Below, piece after piece: positions 7,872 to 17,243 of a stretch of DNA of 64,000 nt. Location of the stretch: the NCBI GenBank assembly GCA_963703385.1, contig OY969816.1:3100001-3164000 (forward strand), written 5' to 3'. Source of the DNA: Rhodoblastus sp963703385. Lineage in GTDB: Bacteria; Pseudomonadota; Alphaproteobacteria; Rhizobiales; Beijerinckiaceae. Within the stretch, counting starts at the first letter, position 1, and each line of letters starts with the position of its first letter. The position numbers were made by a program, and so were the translations under genes. The notes under the pieces were generated by a model. That model was not told the DNA's origin and did not search any database. It saw nothing but the letters and a program-made list of their open reading frames with translations.

Positions 7872-7954
7872 CCCTGATTGCGCGGGCCGAAATCGGACGC
7901 GCACCGGCGGAGGCGAGGCGCTTTCGCCGCATGTCGCTCAATGGAGGATATGCC

Positions 7955-8419
7955 ATGCGTCAATTTGATCTTTCTCCCCTCTACCGCTCGACCATCGGTT
8001 TCGACCGGCTCTTTTCGCTGCTCGATCAGGCGAGCTTTGCGGACGGCTCCGCCGCATCCTACCCGCCTTATAATATCGAGCGCACCGGCGAAAACGCTTA
8101 TCGGCTGACCCTTGCGGTGGCGGGATTCGGCGAGAACGAGCTGTCGATCGAAACGCGCCAGAACGCCATGACCATCAAGGGCGAAAAGGCGGCGCGCCAG
8201 GACAGCCAACCCCGCGAAATGCTTTACCAGGGCATAGCCGCGCGCGCCTTCGAGCGCCGGTTCCAGCTCGCCGACCATGTTCAGGTCACGGGCGCCCGCC
8301 TGGAAAACGGCCTGCTTCATGTCGATTTCGTCCGCGAGATTCCGGAAGCCCAGCGCCCCCGCACCATTCCGATCGGACATGGCGGGCCGCGCCCGGTCGA
8401 GGCTCCGAAAGCAGCCTGA
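7955..8419 (+). CDS. Hsp20 small heat-shock protein, IbpA-like
   Basis: 154 residues. Starts MRQFDLSPLYRSTIGFDRLF, the invariant IbpA-type N terminus. The alpha-crystallin domain spans about residues 35-130 (YNIERTGENAYRLTLAVAGF, RAFERRFQLADHVQVTGARL, ENGLLHVDFVREIPE). A C-terminal IPI (RTIPIG) docks into neighbouring subunits. ATP-independent holdase that keeps unfolding proteins accessible to DnaK/ClpB. The ATG at 7955 is chosen because of GGAGGATATGCC in front; an upstream in-frame ATG at 7931 adds eight residues. Controlled by the RpoH promoter above and ended by a strong terminator. Confidence 0.93.
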   Translation: MRQFDLSPLYRSTIGFDRLFSLLDQASFADGSAASYPPYNIERTGENAYRLTLAVAGFGENELSIETRQNAMTIKGEKAARQDSQPREMLYQGIAARAFERRFQLADHVQVTGARLENGLLHVDFVREIPEAQRPRTIPIGHGGPRPVEAPKAA

Positions 8420-8440
8420 TTTTTTCCCTACGCGAATGAT

Positions 8441-8470
8441 CGGGCGCCTGGTTCAGGCGCCCGTTTTTTT
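8441..8470 (+). terminator. Rho-independent terminator after hsp20
   Basis: CGGGCGCCTG and CAGGCGCCCG form a perfect 10-bp stem with a GTT loop, followed by seven T. Confidence 0.92.
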
Positions 8471-8476
8471 GCGCCC

Positions 8477-9058
8477 TCATTGCGGCAGCGACTCAACCTT
8501 GGGCGCCCCGCGCGGGTGCTGGGGCCGGATCGGGCTGAGGGCGGAATCGTCGGCGCTGGACCCGGGGGTCGAGCCCGTGCTGGACGGCGCCGAAGGCGAA
8601 ACGGGCGCCGTCTTGGCATGGACGGGAGTGGCGGAGCTGTCCGGCGCATGCTGCGGCGGCGACAGGGGCGCGCCCGGAGGCGGGAGGTCGCTGGCGCCCG
8701 GCGTGGGGGGCGGCGCCTCGCGGCGGACGAGAACCGTGACGTCCAGGACCTCGCCGGTGACCGCGTCCACGGTGAATCTCTTGCGCGCGCCCGCATCGTC
8801 GCGGCCGATCGCCACGATGTCCTGGCCGTTGCGGCGGGGCCGGCCGACCATTTGCGCCCCCTCCTGGGCCAGGATCGCCCGGACCTGTTCGGGCGTCAAA
8901 GCCCGCGACGGAGGCCGGGCCGCCGGCTGCGGCGGAGCCGGTTGACCGAAGAAGGGAAAGAACTGGGCGCGCGCCGGAACGTCCGCCCCAGCCCACAGGC
9001 CGACCGCCAGCACGGCCGCCGCCCAATGAAAACCGCTCCGCAGCGACGTCCGCGCCAT
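8477..9058 (-). CDS. Exported proline-rich protein, PepSY-like
   Basis: 193 residues. A signal peptide (about 1-31, ending PARAQ) is followed by a short globular segment, about residues 53-113. That segment, ALTPEQVRAILAQEGAQMVG then RRNGQDIVAIGRDDAGARKR and FTVDAVTGEVLDVTVLV, has the pattern of PepSY-type repeats (residue turnover linked to a DAxTGEVL strand). The rest is a disordered Pro/Ala/Ser tail. Likely periplasmic or outer-envelope; function unknown. Confidence 0.6.
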   Translation of the reverse strand: MARTSLRSGFHWAAAVLAVGLWAGADVPARAQFFPFFGQPAPPQPAARPPSRALTPEQVRAILAQEGAQMVGRPRRNGQDIVAIGRDDAGARKRFTVDAVTGEVLDVTVLVRREAPPPTPGASDLPPPGAPLSPPQHAPDSSATPVHAKTAPVSPSAPSSTGSTPGSSADDSALSPIRPQHPRGAPKVESLPQ

Positions 9059-9468
9059 GACCTTCCCCCGAATCCCGAGATCAATCCTATGCCATAAAGC
9101 CGGCGAAGCGAAAACCGCCGCCGGCTGGCCGGCAAACTAAAAGCGGCTTCCCCATTTGAAAACGCGCCGCGAGGTCAAAATTGCGGCGCCCTTGCGAAAA
9201 AAAGTTCAAAAACTTTCACCATCAAAGCCTCGCGCGCGCCAATGACGTCTTGTGTGGCGCAGGCTAATCTGGCAATGTCCCGCGCGGATAAATAGGACAG
9301 CCTTGCTGACCATTTAAGGCCCCTGGATGGGATCGCCTTGAGCGGCGCCGCTTCTTTCGGCGCCGGAACGCGCCTGACGGCGCTGCGCGCCGGCCGGGCG
9401 GATGGCGCAGTTCGAGGCGGGTGACTTGACGCGGGGCCGACGCCCCCGAACGCGCAGGATTGACGGGT
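9059..9468. other. Intergenic region upstream of gltB
   Basis: About 410 bases containing the promoters of the exported-protein gene (left) and gltB (right). A GGCGCCG/CGGCGCC hairpin with a CTTCTTT loop near 9350 could structure the gltB leader, but no riboswitch class is recognised. No gene seen. Confidence 0.4.
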
Positions 9469-12400
9469 ATGAACGAATTGAGCAGGCCGGACCTTTGTCG
9501 CGCCGACACCGGCGTCGAAGCGAAGACCGCTTTCGCCGCCCATGGCCTGCCGCCGGCGCAGGGCCTTTATGATCCCCGCAATGAGCATGACGCCTGCGGC
9601 GTCGGCTTCGTCGCCAATATGCACAACGCCAAATCGCACGAACTGGTGCGGATGGGCCTGCAGATCCTGCTCAATCTCGACCATCGCGGCGCGGTCGGGG
9701 CCGATCCCAAGGCCGGCGACGGCTGCGGCATGCTGCTGCAGATTCCGCATCGCTTCTTCGCCGAGGAAGCCGCGCGCCTCGGCTTCGCCTTGCCGGAGCC
9801 CGGCCTTTACGCCGTCGGCGCCCTGTTCATGCCGCGCGACACGCAGGCCCGCAGGACGATCGAAGGGATTTTCGAAAAGGTTGTCGCCGAACAGGGCCAG
9901 AAGGTTCTGGGCTGGCGCGACGTGCCGGTCGATCCGAGCGGCCTGGGCGAGACGGTCAAGCCGACCGAGCCGGTCCACCGCCAGATTTTTGTCGGCCGCG
10001 GCGAGGCGACCCCCGATCAGACGATTTTCGAGCGCCAGCTCTATCTCATCCGCAAGATCGTCTCGAACGCGGTCTATGGCTTGCGCGACCCCAAGATGGC
10101 CGGCTGGTATCCGGTTTCCTTGTCGTCACGCACCATTGTCTACAAGGGCCTGCTGCTCGCCTCCCAGCTCGGCGATTATTTCGACGACCTGCGCGACGAG
10201 CGGGTCGAGACCGCCGTGACCCTCGTCCACCAGCGCTTCTCCACCAACACCTTCCCGTCGTGGCAGCTGGCGCATCCCTATCGCATGGTCGCCCATAACG
10301 GCGAAATCAACACTTTGCGCGGCAATGTGAACTGGATGGCGGCGCGGCAGGCCTCGGTCGCCTCGCCCCTGTTCGGCGACGACATTTCCAAGCTGTGGCC
10401 GATTTCCTACGAAGGCCAGTCCGACACCGCCTGTTTCGACAACGCGCTCGAATTCCTGGTGCAAGGCGGCTATTCCATGGCCCACGCCATGATGATGCTG
10501 ATCCCCGAGGCCTGGGCCGGCAATCCGCTGATGGACGAGGAGCGCCGCGCTTTCTATGAATTTCACGCGGCGCTGATGGAGCCCTGGGACGGCCCGGCGG
10601 CAGTCGCCTTCACCGACGGCCGCCAGATCGGCGCGACTCTCGACCGCAACGGTCTGCGCCCGGCGCGCTATCTCGTCACCGAGGACGGCCTCGTCGTCAT
10701 GGCGTCCGAAATGGGCGTGCTGCCGATCCCGGAAGAGAAGATCGTCACCAAATGGCGCCTCCAGCCCGGCCGCATGCTGCTGGTCGATCTGGAGCAGGGC
10801 CGGATCATCGCCGACGACGAGATCAAGTCGAATCTCGCCGCCGCCCATCCCTATCGCGATTGGCTCGACCGCGCGCAGATCGTGCTGGAAGACCTCAAGC
10901 CGGTGGAAAGCGGCTCGTCGCGCGCCGACGTGGCGCTGCTCCACCGCCAGCAGGCTTTCGGCTATACCCAGGAAGACACCGCGATCCTGATGTCGCCCAT
11001 GGCGGTGACCGGCCAGGAAGCGGTCGGTTCGATGGGCGCCGACACGCCGATCTCGGCCATGTCGTCCAGGCCCAAGCTGCTCTACACCTATTTCAAGCAG
11101 AACTTCGCCCAGGTCACCAATCCGCCGATCGACCCGATCCGCGAGGAATTGGTGATGAGCCTGGTCTCGTTCATCGGCCCGCGGCCCAATATTCTCGACC
11201 ATGAGGGCACGGCGAAGAAGAAGCGCCTCGAAGTCCGCCAGCCGATCCTGACCAACGCCGATCTCGAAAAGATCCGCTCGATCGGCCATGTCGAGGACGC
11301 CTTCGACACCAAGACGCTCGACATCACCTATTCGACCGAACTCGGCGCACAGGGCATGAAGTCGATGCTCGACCGGTTGTGCGACCGCGCCCAGCAGGCG
11401 GTCAACGGCGGCTATAACATCATCGTCCTGTCCGATCGGATGGTCGGCCCCGACCGCATCCCGATCCCGGCGCTGCTCGCCACCGCCGCCGTGCATCACC
11501 ACCTGATCCGCAAAGGCCTGCGCACCTCGGTCGGCCTGGTCGTCGAGACCGGCGAAGCGCGCGAGGTGCATCATTTCGCTTTGCTCGCCGGCTATGGCGC
11601 GGAGGCGATCAATCCCTATCTCGCCTTCGAGACCCTCGCCGACATGGCCGACGAATTCCCGGCCGAAGTGGACGGCTACGAAGCGGTCAAGCGCTATATC
11701 AAGTCGGTGGACAAGGGCCTGCTCAAGGTCATGTCCAAAATGGGCATTTCGACCTACCAGTCCTATTGCGGCGCGCAGATCTTCGACGCCGTCGGCCTTT
11801 CCAAGGCGCTGGTGGACGCTTTTTTCACCGGCACGGCGACCCAGATCGAAGGCGTCGGCCTCGAGGAAATCGCCAAGGAAGCCGTCCTGCGACACAGGCA
11901 GGCCTTCGGCGACGCGCCGATCTACCGCACGGCGCTCGACGTCGGCGGCGATTACGCTTTTCGCCTGCGCGGCGAGGCCCATAACTGGACGCCGGACACG
12001 ATCGCGCTGCTCCAGCACGCGGTGCGCGGCAATTCCCGCGACAAATATCGCGCCTTCGCCAAGCTGCTGAACAACCAGTCCGAGCAATTGCTGACGATCC
12101 GCGGCCTGTTCCGCCTCAAGGACGCCGCGGAAGACGGCCGCAAGCCGATCCCGCTGGAGCAGGTCGAGCCGGCAGCCGAGATCGTCAAGCGTTTCGCCAC
12201 CGGGGCCATGTCCTTCGGCTCGATCTCGCGCGAGGCCCACACCACGCTGGCGCTGGCGATGAACCGGATCGGCGGCAGGTCCAACACCGGCGAGGGCGGC
12301 GAGGAATCCGACCGCTTCAAGCCCCTGCCCAACGGCAATTCGCTGCGCTCGGCGATCAAGCAGGTCGCCTCGGGCCAATTCGGCGTCACCACCGAATATC

Positions 12401-14181
12401 TGGTCAATTCGGATATGATCCAGATCAAGATGGCGCAGGGCGCGAAGCCCGGCGAGGGCGGTCAATTGCCCGGCCACAAGGTGGACGCCGTCATCGCCAA
12501 GGTGCGCCATTCGACCCCGGGCGTGGGCCTGATCTCCCCGCCCCCGCACCATGACATCTATTCGATCGAAGACCTGGCCCAGCTCATTTACGATCTGAAA
12601 AACGTCAATCCGCGCGCCAATATTTCGGTAAAACTGGTGTCGGAAGTCGGCGTCGGCACGGTGGCGGCCGGCGTGTCCAAGGGCCGCGCCGACCATGTCA
12701 CCATCTCGGGTTACGAGGGCGGCACCGGCGCCTCGCCGCTGACCTCGATCAAGCACGCCGGCAGCCCCTGGGAAATCGGCCTCGCCGAGACCCATCAGAC
12801 CCTGGTGCTCAACCGCCTGCGCTCGCGCATCGTCGTCCAGGTGGACGGCGGCCTGCGCACCGGCCGCGACGTCATCGTCGGCGCCTTGCTCGGCGCCGAT
12901 GAATTCGGCTTCGCCACCGCGCCTTTGATCGCCGCCGGCTGCATCATGATGCGCAAGTGCCATCTCAACACCTGTCCGGTCGGCGTCGCCACCCAGGACC
13001 CGGTGCTGCGCAAGCGCTTCAAGGGCCAGCCCGAGCACGTCATCAATTATTTCTTCTTCGTCGCCGAGGAAGTCCGCGAATATATGGCGAAGCTCGGCTT
13101 CCGCACCTTCAACGAGATGGTCGGCCAGATGCAGATGCTCGATCGCGACCGCGCCATCGAACATTGGAAGGCGAAGGGGCTCGACTTCGGCAAATTGTTC
13201 CGCAAGCCGCAGCCGCTCGGCGGCCAGACCGTCTATCACTCGGAAGCGCAGAACCACAATCTCGACAAGGCGCTCGACCAGCAGCTGATCGCCCGTTCGG
13301 TCGCCGCGCTGGAGCGCGGCGCGCCGGTGCGGCTCGAAACCGACATCTGCAACGTCAACCGCTCGGTCGGCGCCATGCTGTCGGGCGAGGTCGCGCGCAT
13401 CTATGGCCATGCCGGCCTGCCCGACAAAACCATCCACATCAAGGCCAAGGGCACCGCGGGCCAAAGCTTCGGCGCGTGGCTCGCCCAGGGCGTGACGCTG
13501 GAGCTTGAGGGCGAGGCCAACGACTATGTCGGCAAGGGCCTTTCGGGCGGCCGCATCGTCATTTATCCGCCGCGCGAGGCGAAACACATCACGCCCGAAA
13601 AGTCGATCATCGTCGGCAACACCGTGCTCTACGGCGCGATCTCCGGCGAGGTCTATTTCCGCGGCGTTGGCGGCGAGCGCTTTGCCGTGCGCAATTCCGG
13701 CGCGATCGCGGTGGTGGAGGGCGTCGGCGATCACGGCTGCGAATATATGACCGGCGGCGTGGTCGTCGTGCTCGGGCCGACGGGACGCAATTTCGCCGCC
13801 GGAATGTCGGGCGGCATCGCCTATGTGCTGGACGAGGCGGGCGATTTCGAGTCGCGCTGCAACATGGCCATGGTCGATCTGGAGCCGGTCGTCGAGGAGG
13901 AAGACCTCAACCAGCGCCTCAACAATCTGGGCGGCGATCTCGAAAGCCACGGCCGCGTGGACATATTGAGCGACATGTCGCGCTTCGACGCCGAGCGTCT
14001 GCGCCAGCTGGTCGCCAACCACCTGCGCCACACCGGCTCGACCCGCGCCCGGGGCATTCTCGACAATTGGGACGCGATGCTGCCGAAGTTCCGCAAGGTC
14101 ATGCCGGTCGAATACCGCCGCGCGCTCGCGGAGCTGGTGGCGCAATCCGAACAGCGGCCGGTCGCCGCCGTAGGGGAATGA
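9469..14181 (+). CDS. gltB: Glutamate synthase (NADPH) large subunit
   Basis: 1570 residues, normal for bacterial GltB. A 42-residue propeptide precedes Cys43 (EHDACGVGF), the Ntn glutaminase nucleophile exposed by processing. Next come the glutaminase domain (VHQRFSTNTFPSWQLAHPYR), the central domain, the FMN/synthase domain (GEGGEESDRF, SVKLVSEVGVGTVAAGVSKG), the 3Fe-4S cysteines in CHLNTCPVGVATQ, and the C-terminal beta-helix (GGVVVVLGPTGRNFAAGMSG). It transfers the glutamine amide to 2-oxoglutarate, making two glutamates. The frame opens at TTG 9460, but ATG 9469 is the better start. It is separated by one base from gltD. Confidence 0.97.
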   Translation: MNELSRPDLCRADTGVEAKTAFAAHGLPPAQGLYDPRNEHDACGVGFVANMHNAKSHELVRMGLQILLNLDHRGAVGADPKAGDGCGMLLQIPHRFFAEEAARLGFALPEPGLYAVGALFMPRDTQARRTIEGIFEKVVAEQGQKVLGWRDVPVDPSGLGETVKPTEPVHRQIFVGRGEATPDQTIFERQLYLIRKIVSNAVYGLRDPKMAGWYPVSLSSRTIVYKGLLLASQLGDYFDDLRDERVETAVTLVHQRFSTNTFPSWQLAHPYRMVAHNGEINTLRGNVNWMAARQASVASPLFGDDISKLWPISYEGQSDTACFDNALEFLVQGGYSMAHAMMMLIPEAWAGNPLMDEERRAFYEFHAALMEPWDGPAAVAFTDGRQIGATLDRNGLRPARYLVTEDGLVVMASEMGVLPIPEEKIVTKWRLQPGRMLLVDLEQGRIIADDEIKSNLAAAHPYRDWLDRAQIVLEDLKPVESGSSRADVALLHRQQAFGYTQEDTAILMSPMAVTGQEAVGSMGADTPISAMSSRPKLLYTYFKQNFAQVTNPPIDPIREELVMSLVSFIGPRPNILDHEGTAKKKRLEVRQPILTNADLEKIRSIGHVEDAFDTKTLDITYSTELGAQGMKSMLDRLCDRAQQAVNGGYNIIVLSDRMVGPDRIPIPALLATAAVHHHLIRKGLRTSVGLVVETGEAREVHHFALLAGYGAEAINPYLAFETLADMADEFPAEVDGYEAVKRYIKSVDKGLLKVMSKMGISTYQSYCGAQIFDAVGLSKALVDAFFTGTATQIEGVGLEEIAKEAVLRHRQAFGDAPIYRTALDVGGDYAFRLRGEAHNWTPDTIALLQHAVRGNSRDKYRAFAKLLNNQSEQLLTIRGLFRLKDAAEDGRKPIPLEQVEPAAEIVKRFATGAMSFGSISREAHTTLALAMNRIGGRSNTGEGGEESDRFKPLPNGNSLRSAIKQVASGQFGVTTEYLVNSDMIQIKMAQGAKPGEGGQLPGHKVDAVIAKVRHSTPGVGLISPPPHHDIYSIEDLAQLIYDLKNVNPRANISVKLVSEVGVGTVAAGVSKGRADHVTISGYEGGTGASPLTSIKHAGSPWEIGLAETHQTLVLNRLRSRIVVQVDGGLRTGRDVIVGALLGADEFGFATAPLIAAGCIMMRKCHLNTCPVGVATQDPVLRKRFKGQPEHVINYFFFVAEEVREYMAKLGFRTFNEMVGQMQMLDRDRAIEHWKAKGLDFGKLFRKPQPLGGQTVYHSEAQNHNLDKALDQQLIARSVAALERGAPVRLETDICNVNRSVGAMLSGEVARIYGHAGLPDKTIHIKAKGTAGQSFGAWLAQGVTLELEGEANDYVGKGLSGGRIVIYPPREAKHITPEKSIIVGNTVLYGAISGEVYFRGVGGERFAVRNSGAIAVVEGVGDHGCEYMTGGVVVVLGPTGRNFAAGMSGGIAYVLDEAGDFESRCNMAMVDLEPVVEEEDLNQRLNNLGGDLESHGRVDILSDMSRFDAERLRQLVANHLRHTGSTRARGILDNWDAMLPKFRKVMPVEYRRALAELVAQSEQRPVAAVGE

Positions 14182-14182
14182 C

Positions 14183-15601
14183 ATGGGAAAGGTGACGGGT
14201 TTCCTCGAAATCGACCGGCAGGACCGCAAATACAAGCCGGCCGCCGATCGCATCCGCCATTATCAGGAGTTCGTGATTCCGCTTTCGGAGGACGCGACGC
14301 GCGATCAGGCCGCGCGCTGCATGAATTGTGGCATTCCCTTCTGTCACAACGGTTGCCCGGTGAACAACCAGATCCCCGACTGGAACGAACTGGTCTATCG
14401 CGGCGACTGGGAAGAGGCGGCGCGCAACCTGCACTCGACCAATAATTTCCCCGAATTCACCGGCCGCGTCTGCCCCGCCCCCTGCGAGGCGGCCTGCACC
14501 TTGAACCTCGAAGACGTGCCGGTCACGATCAAGGCGATCGAATGCGCCATCGTCGATCGCGCCTGGGAAAGCGGTTTTGTCAGACCCGAGCCTCCGGCGA
14601 AGAAAACCGGCAAGAAAGTCGCGGTTGTCGGCTCCGGCCCGGCGGGGCTCGCTAGCGCCCAGCAATTGGCGCGGGTCGGGCACGACGTCCATGTCTATGA
14701 AAAGTTCGCCAAGGCCGGCGGACTGCTGCGCTACGGCATTCCCGACTTCAAAATGGAGAAGCATCTGATCGACCGCCGCGTCGCCCAGATGGAGGCCGAG
14801 GGCGTGACCTTCCATTATGGCGTCCATGTCGGCGCGGACTTGGCCGCCCAACAGCTGGTGGACAGCCATGACGCAGTGATTCTCGCCGGCGGCGCGGAAA
14901 AGCCGCGCGACCTGCCCATCCCCGGCCGCAACCTCGCCGGAGTCCATTTCGCCATGGATTTCCTGCCCCAGCAGAACCGCCGCATCTCGCGCGAGAATGC
15001 GGGGCAGGAGGAGCCGATTCTGGCGTCCGGCAAACATGTCGTGGTGATCGGCGGCGGCGACACCGGCTCGGATTGTATCGGAACCTCGGTGCGCCAGGGC
15101 GCCCTCTCGGTCGTCCAGCTTGAAATCATGCCCCGCCCCCCGGAGCAGGAAGACAAGCAGACGACCTGGCCCTATTGGCCGCTGAAGCTGCGCACCTCCT
15201 CCTCGCATCAGGAGGGCGCGGAGCGCGATTTCGCGGTCGCGACCAAGGAAATCGTCGGCGAGGCCGGCGCGGTCAAGGCGCTGAAATGCGTTCGCGTCGA
15301 TGAGAAAATGCGGGAAATTCCCGGTACGGATTTCAATCTTCGCGCCGATCTCATCCTGCTCGCCATGGGCTTCGTCTCGCCCGTCCACGAGGGCATGATC
15401 AGGGAACTGGGCGTCACCCTCGACGGGCGCGGCAATGTCGCGGCCGACACGCTCGCCTACAAGACCAGCCTCGACAAGATTTTCGCCGCCGGCGACATGC
15501 GCCGCGGCCAGTCGCTGGTGGTCTGGGCGATCCGCGAAGGCCGTCAGGCGGCCCGCGCCGTCGATCATTTCTTGATGGGCTCGACCGAACTGCCGCGCTG
15601 A
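14183..15601 (+). CDS. gltD: Glutamate synthase small subunit
   Basis: 472 residues. The N-terminal Cys-rich motif ARCMNCGIPFCHNGCP and CPAPCEAACT bind 4Fe-4S clusters. The FAD site is KVAVVGSGPAGLASAQQLA and the NADPH site VVVIGGGDTGSDCIG. The subunit passes NADPH electrons through FAD and Fe-S centres to the FMN of GltB. ATG at 14183 starts one base after the gltB stop, so the two are translationally coupled. Confidence 0.97.
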   Translation: MGKVTGFLEIDRQDRKYKPAADRIRHYQEFVIPLSEDATRDQAARCMNCGIPFCHNGCPVNNQIPDWNELVYRGDWEEAARNLHSTNNFPEFTGRVCPAPCEAACTLNLEDVPVTIKAIECAIVDRAWESGFVRPEPPAKKTGKKVAVVGSGPAGLASAQQLARVGHDVHVYEKFAKAGGLLRYGIPDFKMEKHLIDRRVAQMEAEGVTFHYGVHVGADLAAQQLVDSHDAVILAGGAEKPRDLPIPGRNLAGVHFAMDFLPQQNRRISRENAGQEEPILASGKHVVVIGGGDTGSDCIGTSVRQGALSVVQLEIMPRPPEQEDKQTTWPYWPLKLRTSSSHQEGAERDFAVATKEIVGEAGAVKALKCVRVDEKMREIPGTDFNLRADLILLAMGFVSPVHEGMIRELGVTLDGRGNVAADTLAYKTSLDKIFAAGDMRRGQSLVVWAIREGRQAARAVDHFLMGSTELPR

Positions 15602-15653
15602 GCGCCGCGCCAGCCGGCGCGGACTCATCGGCTTTTCAAGGACCGATGGCGTC

Positions 15654-15773
15654 ATACGAATTCCGAATAAATCATTCGGAATTCGTATTCCATTGGCGCG
15701 AAAATCCCCTCGCGAATTGCAGGATTTTCGCGCCATGACGTTTCCGCGGATTGCGAAGCAATCTTGCGGAAAC
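15654..15773. repeat. Cluster of three consecutive long palindromes after gltD
   Basis: Hairpin 1: ATACGAATTCCGAA (15654-15667) with its perfect complement at 15675-15688. Hairpin 2: GGCGCGAAAATCC (15695-15707) with GGATTTTCGCGCC (15722-15734). Hairpin 3: GTTTCCGC (15740) with GCGGAAAC (15766), and GATTGC/GCAATC nested inside. Hairpin 2 has the same arms and the same 14-base loop length as the palindrome at 42899-42938, so this is a dispersed REP-like family. Confidence 0.85.
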
Positions 15774-15846
15774 CGTATTATGCGCAAGACCGATGGGCGC
15801 CGCGCCCGGCCTGGACGCGGCGCGCGGCGAAAACAGCGAGGGGGCC

Positions 15847-16527
15847 ATGATCGTCTCTCACGCGCGCCGGTTCATTTTTTTCCATAATCCGAAATGCGCC
15901 GACATGAGCTTTCGCGAGGCGCTCGATCCCTATCACGACGATCCCTTCAAATTCTGGGGCGTTTATTCGGCGCCCTTCTGCCGCAATGTGCTGGATCACT
16001 CGCATTTCCGCCTGTGGGAATTGCAGCAACTGTTTCCGAAAGTCTTCGGCTGCGCGGAGGATTACGCTTCGGTGATTTTCGTGCGCAATCCGTGGGACAG
16101 ATTCGTGTCCGCCGTCGACGAGCATTTCAAGAAATTCCAGCCAACAATTCCCATCCGCGACCTTCCGCCCGCGGACCAGACGCGCGTCGTCGAGCAATTC
16201 ACCGATCGTTTGCTCAATATCGCCAATATCACGACGAACTGGACCTTTGTGCATTGTTCACCGCAGCTGTGGCAGATCGCGATCGGTTCGCGTATCGTGC
16301 CTCGTCACATCATCCCGATGGGTCAGGGCGATGACTTTTTCGCGCGGGCCTTCGAGGTTTTGGGCCTGCTGGTCATGGCCGCGCCCTGGCGCAATCAGTC
16401 GCCGACGCGCATGGCCCATATTCTGGACTCGCCAAAGGTCGATCAATTCGTTCGCAGCTTTTATGCGCTGGACCTGGAATTTTTCCGCTCGGGACCCGAT
16501 CTGGCGGTCATCGGCTCGCGAAACTGA
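15847..16527 (+). CDS. Sulfotransferase-like protein
   Basis: 226 residues. RRFIFFHNPKCADMSFREAL at residues about 7-26 resembles the 5'-PSB loop of the Sulfotransfer_2 family (FIHIPKTGGTS-like, here HNPKCADMS). VIFVRNPWDRFVSAV at about residue 77 matches the 3'-PB site that binds PAPS. Start ATG 15847 with GAGGGG upstream is chosen over a long upstream extension that runs through the palindromes. Substrate (a glycan or lipid hydroxyl) is unknown; no glycan genes adjoin it. Confidence 0.7.
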   Translation: MIVSHARRFIFFHNPKCADMSFREALDPYHDDPFKFWGVYSAPFCRNVLDHSHFRLWELQQLFPKVFGCAEDYASVIFVRNPWDRFVSAVDEHFKKFQPTIPIRDLPPADQTRVVEQFTDRLLNIANITTNWTFVHCSPQLWQIAIGSRIVPRHIIPMGQGDDFFARAFEVLGLLVMAAPWRNQSPTRMAHILDSPKVDQFVRSFYALDLEFFRSGPDLAVIGSRN

Positions 16528-16772
16528 AAGGGGTTCTCATCAATGGGAACCGCTATCCACCGGGCGATCGCGTTTCTCATGCCCTGTTCCGCGTCCAGTC
16601 GGCGAGGCGGCTGATATTGGGATTTTCGCGCGGCGCAAGGCGCTTGCGACCAATCGTCCCGCGCCTCGACTTCCCGCCGGAAGGAGCCCGAAGGCGCCAA
16701 GCCCATTGTCGCGGGGGCAACGGGGCGCCATCTTAGCCCTCAAACGCCGCGGCGGATCAAGAAGAGCAGTTC
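16528..16772. other. Short intergenic stretch, nothing recognised
   Basis: 245 bases between the sulfotransferase-like gene and sufE. No gene, RNA or strong repeat seen. Confidence 0.4.
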
Positions 16773-17198
16773 ATGACCATCGACGAAATCATCGACAATT
16801 TCGAATTCCTCGACGATTGGGACGATCGCTATCGTTACCTGATCGATCTGGGCCGAACCTTGAAGCCCTTGCCGGAAGAGGCCCATAACGACGGCAACAA
16901 GGTGCGCGGCTGCATGAGCCAGGTCTGGCTCGAAACCAAGGTTGTACCAGGTCCCTCGGGTGAGCCGGTGCTGCAGTTCGTCGGCGACAGCGACGCCTTG
17001 ATCGTACGCGGCCTCGTCGCCTTGATGCTGGTGCTTTTCTCGGGCCACACCGCCAAGGAAATTCTCGCCGCCGACGCGCTGGCCTTGTTCAAGCGTCTCG
17101 GCTTCGAACAGCATCTGACGCCCCAGCGCTCGAACGGTCTGCGCTCCATGGTCGATCGCATCAAGAAGGATGCGGCTCAGGCCCTGGCCACGGCCTGA
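16773..17198 (+). CDS. sufE: Cysteine desulfuration protein SufE
   Basis: 141 residues, normal length. MTIDEIIDNFEFLDDWDDRY, LPEEAHNDGNKVRGCMSQVW with the sulfur-accepting Cys, and the late SNGLRSMVDRIK motif are diagnostic. SufE takes persulfide sulfur from the SufS desulfurase and hands it to SufBCD for Fe-S cluster assembly. The other suf genes are not in the window. Stand-alone sufE genes are common in alphaproteobacteria. Confidence 0.94.
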   Translation: MTIDEIIDNFEFLDDWDDRYRYLIDLGRTLKPLPEEAHNDGNKVRGCMSQVWLETKVVPGPSGEPVLQFVGDSDALIVRGLVALMLVLFSGHTAKEILAADALALFKRLGFEQHLTPQRSNGLRSMVDRIKKDAAQALATA

Positions 17199-17243
17199 GC
17201 GGCAACTCCGGCTCCAGGCGCCCACAGGGTAGAAGCGACGCGC

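Noticed and set aside
7955..8419. Start of hsp20 at the upstream ATG 7931
   Set aside because: The GGAGGA lies between the two ATGs and serves 7955, which also gives the conserved IbpA N terminus.
10126..14253. 1375-codon open frame on the minus strand across gltB
   Set aside because: Antisense shadow of gltB produced by high GC third positions; composition is repetitive His/Asp/Arg with no domain.
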